Shown piece by piece: positions 54,363 through 64,000 of a stretch of 64,000 nucleotides of DNA. A program made the translations under genes and the position numbers. The notes under the pieces are model-generated. The model was given only the letters and a program-made list of their open reading frames with translations, made no database searches and was not told the DNA's origin. Origin of the DNA: Heloderma charlesbogerti (Eukaryota; Chordata; Lepidosauria; Squamata; Helodermatidae); NCBI GenBank assembly GCA_026122225.1, contig JANEZZ010001410.1:186001-250000 (forward strand), given 5' to 3'. Position 1 is the stretch's first letter. The number at the start of each line of letters is the position of its first letter.

Positions 54363-57300
54363 AGCTCAAGGATCACAGTCTTTAAGGATCACAGTCTTCC
54401 ACAGTTCAGGATCACAATCTTCCACAGTTAAGGATCACAATCTTCCACAATTAAGGATCAAAATCTTTAAGGATCACAATCTTTAAGGATCACAATCTTC
54501 CACAATTAAGGATCACAAACTTTAAGGATCACAATCTTCCACAATTAAGGAACACAATGTTTAAGGAACACAACCTTCCACAGCTTAAGGATCACAATCT
54601 TCCACAATTAAGGATCACAATCTTTAAGGATCAAAATCTTTCACAGGTTAAGGATCACAATCTTCCACAATTAAGGATCACAATCTTTAAGGATCACAAT
54701 CTTCCACAATTAAGGATCACAATCTTTAAGGATCACAATCTTTAAGGATCACAATCTTCCACAATTAAGGATCACAATCTTCCACAAGTAAAGATCACAA
54801 CCTTCCACAATTAAGGATCACAAACTTTAAGGATCACACCCTTCCACAATTAAGGATCACAAACTTTAAGGATCACAATCTTCCACAATTAAGGATCACA
54901 ATGTTTAAGGAACACAACCTTCCACAGCTTAAGGATCATAATCTTTAAGGATCACAATCTTTAAGGATCACAACCTTCCACAGCTTAAGGATCACAAACT
55001 TGAAGGATCACAACCTTCCACAGCTTAAGGATCACAGTCTTTAAGGATCACAGTCTTCCACAGTTCAGGATCACAATCTTCCACAGTTAAGGATCACAAT
55101 CTTCCACAATTAAGGATCAAAATCTTTAAGGATCACAATCTTCCACAATTAAGGATCACAAACTTTAAGGATCACAATCTTCCACAATTAAGGAACACAA
55201 TGTTTAAGGAACACAACCTTCCACAGCTTAAGGATCACAATCTTTAAGGATCACAATCTTCCACAGTTTAAGGATCACAATCTTCCACAGTTTAAGGATC
55301 ACAATCTACCACAGTTAAGGATCACAATCTTCCACAATTAAGGATCACAAACTTTAAGGATCACAATCTTTAAGGATCACAATCTTCCACAGTTTAGGGA
55401 TCACAATCTTCCACAGTTTAAGGATCACAATCTTCCACAGATAAGGATCACAATCTTTAAGGATCACCATCTTCCACAGTTAAGGATCATAATCTTTAAG
55501 GATCACAATCTTTAAGGATCACAACCTTCCAAAGCTTAAGGATCACAGTCTTTAAGCATCACTGTCTTCCACAGTACAGGATCACAACCTTCCACAGCTT
55601 AAGGATCACAGTCTTTAAGGATCACAGTCTTCCACAGTTCAGGATCACAATCTTCCACAGTTAAGGATCACAATCTTCCAAAATTAAGGATCATAATCTT
55701 TAAGGATCACAATCTTCCACAGTTAAGGATCACAATCTTCCACAGTTAAGGATCACAATCTTTAAGGATCACAATCTTCCACAGTTAAGGGTCACAATCT
55801 TCCACAGTTAAGGATCACAATCTTCCACAATTAAGGATCACAATCTTTAAGGATCACAATCTTCCACAGTTCAGGATCACAATCGTCCACAGTTAAGGAT
55901 CACAATCTTCCACAATTAAGGATCACAATCGTTAAGGATCACAATCTTCCACAGTTAAGGATCACAGTCTTCCACAGTTAAGGATCACAATCTTTAAGGA
56001 TCACAATCTTTAAAGATCACAATCTTTAAGGATCACAATCTTCCACAGTTAAGGATCACAATCTTCCACAGTTAAGGATCACAGTCTCTAAGGATGACAG
56101 TCTTCCACAGTTAAGGATCACAATTTTCCACAGTTAAGGATCACAGTCTTCCACAGTTAAGGATCACAATGTTTAAGGATCACAAACTTTAAGGATCACA
56201 ACCTTCCACAGCTTAAGGATCACAGTCTTTAAGGATCACAGACTTCCAAAGTTAAGGATCACAATCTTTAAGGATCAAAATCTTCCAGAGTTAAGTATCA
56301 CAATCGTCCAAAATTAAGGATCACAATCTTTAAGGATCACAATCTTTAAGGATCACAATCTTTAAGGATCACAACCTTCCACAGCATAAGGACCTCAGTC
56401 TTTAAGGATCACAGTCTTCCACAGATAAGGATCACAATCTTTAAGGATCACAATCTTCCACAGTTAAGGATCACAGTCTTCCGCAGTCACGGATCACAAT
56501 CTTTAAGGATCACAATCTTTAAGGATCACAATCTTCCACAATTAAGGATCACAAACTTTAAGGATCACAATCTTTAAGGATCACAATCTTCCACAGTTTA
56601 GGGATCACAATCTTCCACAGTTTAAGGATCACAATCTTCCACAGATAAGGATCACAATCTTTAAGTATCACCATCTTCCACAGTTAAGGATCATAATCTT
56701 TAAGGATCACAACCTTCCACAGCTTAAGGATTACAATCTTTAAGGATCACAACCTTCCACAGCTTAAGGATCACAGTCTTTAATTATCACTGTCTTCCAA
56801 AGTACAGGATCACAATCTTCTACAGTTAAGGATCACAATCTTCCACAATTAAGGATCACAGTCTTTAAGGATCGCAATCTTTAAGGATCACAATCTTCCA
56901 CAATTAAGGATCACAAACTTTAAGGATCACAATCTTTAAGGATCAGAATCTTCCACAGTTTAAGGATCACAATCTTCCACAGATAAGGATCACAATCTTT
57001 AAGGATCACAACCTTCCACAGCTTAAGGATCACAATCTTTAAGGATCACAACCTTCCAAAGCTTAAGGATCACAGTCTTTAAGGATCACTGTCTTCCACA
57101 GTACAGGATCACAACCTTCCACAGCTTAAGGATCACAGTCTTTAAGGATCACAGTCTTCCACAGTTCAGGATCACAATCTTCCACAGTTAAGGATCACAA
57201 TCTTCCAAAATTAAGGATCACAATCTTCCACAGTTAAGGATCACAATCTTCCACAGTTAAGGATCACAATCTTCCACAATTAAGGATCACAATCTTTAAG

Positions 57301-59917
57301 GATCACAATCTTCCACAGTTATGGATCACAATCTTCCACAGTTAAGGATCACAATCTTCCACAATTAAGGATCATAATCTTTAAGGATCACAATCTTCCA
57401 CAGTTCAGGATCACAATCTTCCACAGTTAAGGATCACAATCTTCCACAATTAAGGATCACAATCGTTAAGGATCACAATCTTCCACAGTTAAGGATCACA
57501 ATCTTCCACAGTTAAGGATCACAATCTTTAAGGATCACAATCTTTAAAGGTCACAATCTTTAAGGATCACAATCTTCCACAGTTTAAGGATCACAATCTA
57601 CCACAGTTAAGGATCACAATCTTCCACAGTTAAGGATCACAGTCTCTAAGGATGAAAGTCTTCCACAGTTAAGGATCACACTTTTCCACAGTTAAGGATC
57701 ACAGTCTTCCACAGTTAAGGATCACAATCTTTAAGGATCACAATCTTTAAGGATCACAACCTTCCACAGCTTAAGGATCACAGTCTTTAAGGATCACAGA
57801 CTTCCAAAGTTAAGGATCACAATCTTTAAGGATCACAATCTTCCACAGTTAAGGATCACAATCTTCCACAATTAAGGATCACAGTCTTTAAGGATCGCAA
57901 TCTTTAAGGATCACAATCTTCCACAATTAAGGATCACAAACGTTAAGGATCACAATCTTTAAGGATCAGAATCTTCCACAGTTTAAGGATCACAATCTTC
58001 CACAGATAAAGATCACAATCTTTAAGCATCACAAACTTCCACAGCTTAAGGATCACAATCTTTAAGGATCACAACCTTCCAAAGCTTAAGGATCACAGTC
58101 TTTAAGCATCACTGTCTTCCACAGTACAGGATCACAACCTTCCACAGCTTAAGGATCACAGTCTTTAAGGATCACAGTCTTCCACAGTTCAGGATCACAA
58201 TCTTCCACAGTTAAGGATCACAATCTTCCAAAATTAAGGATGATAATCTTTAAGGATCACAATCTTCCACAGTTAAGGATCACAATCTTCCACAGTTAAG
58301 GATCACAATCTTCCACAGTTAAGGATCACAATCTTCCACAATTAAGGATCACAATCTTTAAGGATCACAATCTTCCACAGTTAAGGGTCACAATCTTCCA
58401 CAGTTAAGGATCACAATCTTCCACAATTAAGGATCACAATCTTTAAGGATCACAATCTTCCACAGTTCAGGATCACAATCGTCCACAGTTAAGGATCACA
58501 ATCTTCCACAATTAAGGATCACAATCGTTAAGGATCACAATCTTCCACAGTTAAGGATCACAGTCTTCCACAGTTAAGGATCACAATATTTAAGGATCAC
58601 AATCTTTAAAGATCACAATCTTTAAGGATCACAATCTTCCACAGTTAAGGATCACAATCTTCCACAGTTAAGGATCACAGTCTCTAAGGATGACAGTCTT
58701 CCACAGTTAAGGATCACAATTTTCCACAGTTAAGGATCACAGTCTTCCACAGTTAAGGATCACAATCTTTAAGGATCACAAACTTCAAGGATCACAACCT
58801 TCCACAGCTTAAGGATCACAGTCTTTAAGGATCACAGACTTCCAAAGTTAAGGATCACAATCTTTAAGGATCAAAATATTCCAGAGTTAAGTATCACAAT
58901 CGTCCAAAATTAAGGATCACAATCTTTAAAGATCACAATCTTTAAGGATCACAATCTTTAAGGATCACAACCTTCCACAGCATAAGGACCTCAGTCTTTA
59001 AGGATCACAGTCTTCCACAGATAAGGATCACAATCTTTAAGGATCACAATCTTCCACAGTTAAGGATCACAGTCTTCCGCAGTCACGGATCACAATCTTT
59101 AAGGATCACAATCTTTAAGGATCACAATCTTCCACAATTAAGGATCACAAACTTTAAGGATCACAATCTTTAAGGATCACAATCTTCCACAGTTTAGGGA
59201 TCACAATCTTCCACAGTTTAAGGATCACAATCTTCCACAGATAAGGATCACAATCTTTAAGGATCACCATCTTCCACAGTTAAGGATCATAATCTTTAAG
59301 GATCACAATCTTTAAGGATCACAACCTTCCACAGCTTAAGGATTACAATCTTTAAGGATCACAACCTTCCACAGCTTAAGGATCACAGTCTTTAAGGATC
59401 ACAGTCTTCCACAGTTCAGGATCACAATCTTCCACAGTTAAGGATCACAATCTTCCACAATTAAGGATCAAAATCTTTAAGGATCACAATCTTCCACAAT
59501 TAAGGATCACAAACTTTAAGGATCACAATCTTCCACAATTAAGGAACACAATGTTTAAGGAACACAACCTTCCACAGCTTAAGGATCACAATCTTTAAGG
59601 ATCACAATCTTCCACAGTTTAAGGATCACAATCTTCCACAGTTTAAGGATCACAATCTACCACAGTTAAGGATCACAATCTTCCACAATTAAGCATCACA
59701 AACTTTAAGGATCACAAACTTTAAGGATCACAATCTTCCACAATTAAGGATCACAATGTTTAAGGAACACAACCTTCCACAGCTTAAGGATCATAATCTT
59801 TAAGGATCACAATCTTTAAGGATCACAACATTCCACAGCTTAAGGATCACAATCTTTAAGGATCACAACCTTCCACAGCTTAAGGATCACAAACTTGAAG
59901 GATCACAACCTTCCACA
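54363..59917. repeat. Higher-order repeat copy 3 (5,555 bp)
   Basis: From CAGCTCAAGG at 54,363 to 59,918. CCGCAGTCACGG is present twice (about 56,480 and 59,076), so the internal order is altered relative to copies 1 and 2. Confidence 0.8.
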
Positions 59918-62900
59918 GCTCAAGGATCACACTCTTTAAGGATCACAGTCTTCCACAGTTCAGGATCACAATCTTCCACAGTTAAGGATCACAATCTTCC
60001 ACAATTAAGGATCAAAATCTTTAAGGATCACAATCTTTAAGGATCACAATCTTCCACAATTAAGGATCACAAACTTTAAGGATCACAATCTTCCACAATT
60101 AAGGAACACAATGTTTAAGGAACACAACCTTCCACAGCTTAAGGATCACAATCTTCCACAATTAAGGATCACAATCTTTAAGGATCAAAATCTTTCACAG
60201 GTTAAGGATCACAATCTTCCACAATTAAGGATCACAATCTTTAAGGATCACAATCTTCCACAATTAAGGATCACAATCTTTAAGGATCACAATCTTTAAG
60301 GATCACAATCTTCCACAATTAAGGATCACAATCTTCCACAAGTAAAGATCACAACCTTCCACAATTAAGGATCACAAACTTTAAGGATCACACCCTTCCA
60401 CAATTAAGGATCACAAACTTTAAGGATCACAATCTTCCACAATTAAGGATCACAATGTTTAAGGAACACAACCTTCCACAGCTTAAGGATCATAATCTTT
60501 AAGGATCACAATCTTTAAGGATCACAACCTTCCACAGCTTAAGGATCACAAACTTGAAGGATCACAACCTTCCACAGCTTAAGGATCACAGTCATAAGGA
60601 TCACTGTCTTCCACAGTTCAGGATCACAATCTTCCACAGTTAAGGATCACAATCTTCCACAACTAAGGATCAAAATCTTTAAGGATCACAATCTTCCACA
60701 ATTAAGGATCACAAACTTTAAGGATCACAATCTTCCACAATTAAGGAACACAATGTTTAAGGAACACAACCTTCCACAGCTTAAGGATCAAAATCTTTAA
60801 GGATCACAATCTTCCACAGTTTAAGGATCACAATCTTCCACAGTTTAAGGATCACAATCTACCACAGTTAAGGATCACAATCTTCCACAATTAAGGATCA
60901 CAAACTTTAAGGATCACAATCTTTAAGGATCACAATCTTCCACAGTTTAGGGATCACAATCTTCCACAGTTTAAGGATCACAATCTTCCACAGATAAGGA
61001 TCACAATCTTTAAGGATCACCATCTTCCACAGTTAAGGATCATAATCTTTAAGGATCACAATCTTTAAGGATCACAACCTTCCAAAGCTTAAGGATCACA
61101 GTCTTTAAGCATCACTGTCTTCCACAGTACAGGATCACAACCGTCCACAGCTTAAGGATCACAGTCTTTAAGGATCACAGTCTTCCACAGTTCAGGATCA
61201 CAATCTTCCACAGTTAAGGATCACAATCTTCCAAAATTAAGGATTATAATCTTTAAGGATCACAATCTTCCACAGTTAAGGATCACAATCTTCCACAGTT
61301 AAGGATCACAATCTTTAAGGATCACAATCTTCCACAGTTAAGGGTCACAATCTTCCACAGTTAAGGATCACAATCTTCCACAATTAAGGATCACAATCTT
61401 TAAGGATCACAATCTTCCACAGTTCAGGATCACAATCGTCCACAGTTAAGGATCACAATCTTCCACAATTAAGGATCACAATCGTTAAGGATCACAATCT
61501 TCCACAGTTAAGGATCACAGTCTTCCACAGTTAAGGATCACAATCTTTAAGGATCACAATCTTTAAAGATCACAATCTTTAAGGATCACAATCTTCCACA
61601 GTTAAGGATCACAATCTTCCACAGTTAAGGATCACAGTCTCTAAGGATGACAGTCTTCCACAGTTAAGGATCACAACTTTCCACAGTTAAGGATCACAGT
61701 CTTCCACAGTTAAGGATCACAATGTTTAAGGATCACAAACTTTAAGGATCACAACCTTCCACAGCTTAAGGATCACAGTCTTTAAGGATCACAGACTTCC
61801 AAAGTTAAGGATCACAATCTTTAAGGATCACAATCTTTAAGGATCACAATCTTTAAGGATCACAACCTTCCACAGCATAAGGACCTCAGTCTTTAAGGAT
61901 CACAGTCTTCCACAGATAAGGATCACAATCTTTAAGGATCACAATCTTCCACAGTTAAGGATCACAGTCTTCCGCAGTCACGGATCACAATCTTTAAGGA
62001 TCACAATCTTTAAGGATCACAATCTTCCACAATTAAGGATCACAAACTTTAAGGATCACAATCGTTAAGGATCACAATCTTCCACAGTTTAGGGATCACA
62101 ATCTTCCACAGTTTAAGGATCACAATCTTCCACAGATAAGGATCACAATCTTTAAGGATCACCATCTTCCACAGTTAAGGATCATAATCTTTAAGGATCA
62201 CAACCTTCCACAGCTTAAGGATTACAATCTTTAAGGATCACAACCTTCCACAGCTTAAGGATCACAGTCTTTAATTATCACTGTCTTCCAAAGTACAGGA
62301 TCACAATCTTCTACAGTTAAGGATCACAATCTTCCACAATTAAGGATCACAGTCTTTAAGGATCGCAATCTTTAAGGATCACAATCTTCCACAATTAAGG
62401 ATCACAAACTTTAAGGATCACAATCTTTAAGGATCAGAATCTTCCACAGTTTAAGGATCACAATCTTCCACAGATAAGGATCACAATCTTTAAGGATCAC
62501 AACCTTCCACAGCTTAAGGATCACAATCTTTAAGGATCACAACCTTCCAAAGCTTAAGTATCACAGTCTTTAAGGATCACTGTCTTCCACAGTACAGGAT
62601 CACAACCTTCCACAGCTTAAGGATCACAGTCTTTAAGGATCACAGTCTTCCACAGTTCAGGATCACAATCTTCCACAGTTAAGGATCACAATCTTCCAAA
62701 ATTAAGGATCACAATCTTCCACAGTTAAGGATCACAATCTTCCACAGTTAAGGATCACAATCTTCCACAATTAAGGATCACAATCTTTAAGGATCACAAT
62801 CTTCCACAGTTATGGATCACAATCTTCCACAGTTAAGGATCACAATCTTCCACAATTAAGGATCATAATCTTTAAGGATCACAATCTTCCACAGTTCAGG

Positions 62901-64000
62901 ATCACAATCTTCCACAGTTAAGGATCACAATCCTCCACAGTTAAGGATCACAATCTTTAAGGATCACAATCTTTAAAGATCACAATCTTTAAGGATCACA
63001 ATCTTCCACAGTTTAAGGATCACAATCTACCACAGTTAAGGATCACAATCTTCCACAGTTAAGGATCACAGTCTCTAAGGATGAAAGTCTTCCACAGTTA
63101 AGGATCACACTTTTCCACAGTTAAGGATCACAGTCTTCCACAGTTAAGGATCACAATCTTTAAGGATCACAATCTTTAAGGATCACAGACTTCCAAAGTT
63201 AAGGATCACAATCTTTAAGGATCACAGACTTCCAAAGTTAAGGATCACAATCTTTAAGGATCACAATCTTCCACAGTTAAGGATCACAGTCTTCCACAAT
63301 TAAGGATCACAGTCTTTAAGGATCGCAATCTTTAAGGATCACAATCTTCCACAATTAAGGATCACAAACGTTAAGGATCACAATCTTTAAGGATCAGAAT
63401 CTTCCACAGTTTAAGGATCACAATCTTCCACAGATAAAGATCACAATCTTTAAGCATCACAAACTTCCACAGCTTAAGGATCACAATCTTTAAGGATCAC
63501 AACCTTCCAAAGCTTAAGGATCACAGTCTTTAAGCATCACTGTCTTCCACAGTACAGGATCACAACCTTCCACAGCTTAAGGATCACAGTCTTTAAGGAT
63601 CACAGTCTTCCACAGTTCAGGATCACAATCTTCCACAGTTAAGGATCACAATCTTCCAAAATTAAGGATCACAATCTTCCACAGTTAAGGATCACAATCT
63701 TCCACAGTTAAGGATCACAATCTTCCACAGTTAAGGATCACAATCTTCCACAATTAAGGATCACAATCTTTAAGGATCACAATCTTCCACAGTTAAGGGT
63801 CACAATCTTCCACAGTTAAGGATCACAATCTTCCACAATTAAGGATCACAATCTTTAAGGATCACAATCTTCCACAGTTCAGGATCACAATCGTCCACAG
63901 TTAAGGATCACAATCTTCCACAATTAAGGATCACAATCGTTAAGGATCACAATCTTCCACAGTTAAGGATCACAGTCTTCCACAGTTAAGGATCACAATA
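59918..64000. repeat. Higher-order repeat copy 4, cut by window end
   Basis: Begins at CAGCTCAAGG 59,918. The block just before it (AAGCATCACAAAC at 59,691) shares this private variant with 42,029, about 17.66 kb away, and not with the intermediate copies at 47,777 or 54,137. Confidence 0.78.

Larger units (their letters stand above)
34858..64000. repeat. Satellite array with dual 16-bp and 23-24-bp monomers
   Basis: At least 29,143 bp, continuing past the window. Every monomer has the core TAAGGATCACAATCTT (16 bp). It is either repeated directly or extended by CCACAAT, CCACAGT or CCACAGCT to 23-24 bp. Both types alternate irregularly but in reproducible longer patterns. Variants include TTTCACAGG, GGAACACAATG, CCGCAGTCACGG and AAGCATCAC. 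Each 23-mer has 9 A, 6 T, 6 C and only 2 G, so the + strand is strongly G-poor. GATC occurs in nearly every monomer. No transposon, gene or unrelated DNA interrupts the array. Confidence 0.98.

Noticed and set aside
42449..60299. Six near-identical 62-codon open frames in the satellite (42,449; 46,994; 48,197; 53,354; 54,557; 60,111)
   Set aside because: They are created by the monomer variant AATGTTTAAGGAACAC providing an ATG, and recur only because the higher-order repeat recurs. No frame is kept across monomers of 16 and 23 bp.
34858..64000. CRISPR-like regular repeats
   Set aside because: There are no unique spacers; the intervals between cores are either absent or the same 7-8-bp extension. 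The surroundings are vertebrate. It is a satellite.

Overview
The window is nuclear DNA from a vertebrate, most likely a sauropsid and probably a squamate reptile. That placement rests on CR1 LINEs with (ATTCTATG)n tails, L2-type LINEs, a tRNA-type SINE, 5S-rRNA/CR1 chimeric SINEs, many microsatellites and a large set of non-autonomous hAT transposons. The species is not identified. I found no intact host protein-coding gene, no functional tRNA or rRNA gene, and nothing prokaryotic. Every recognisable coding stretch is a decayed LINE reverse-transcriptase fragment or an exon-like segment inside a transposon.

Positions 1-34,857 are a nested transposon landscape. The dominant elements are sixteen copies (here called family I, E1-E16) of a GC-rich element that starts TAGGGATG and ends CATCCCTA. 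Six have perfect 8-bp target duplications (E2, E4, E5, E6, E8, E16) and two more match at 7 of 8 (E10, E13), which identifies the hAT superfamily. They have two different ends. End A carries GC-rich ~45-bp repeats. End B carries a terminal hairpin next to an ATG-initiated exon-like segment. Between them lies a core of palindromes inside larger palindromes. Both ends carry an outward-facing consensus splice donor. Other hAT-like families (II-V) are AT-rich and built from inverted ATTTGCAT/GCAAAT-type motifs.

The insertions give a relative chronology. A CR1 copy (about 674-3,677) is split by E2. A CR1 3' end is split by E6, which is itself split by an L2. A long antisense L2 (16,434 to about 19,600) is split by E9 and E10. 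E13 sits inside E12. An antisense CR1 (31,222 to about 33,395) is split by a family V element, a 5S-derived SINE and E16. A probable solo LTR sits inside a family III element. hAT, CR1/L2 and SINE activity therefore overlapped in time.

Positions 34,858-64,000 (at least 29 kb, running off the window) are one uninterrupted satellite. It is built from two interleaved monomer sizes, 16 bp and 23-24 bp, that share a 16-bp core. Variant monomers define a higher-order repeat of about 5.75 kb, with 5.55- and 6.36-kb versions, whose copies are almost identical. The array is strongly G-poor on the + strand, has GATC in nearly every monomer and contains no other inserted element.
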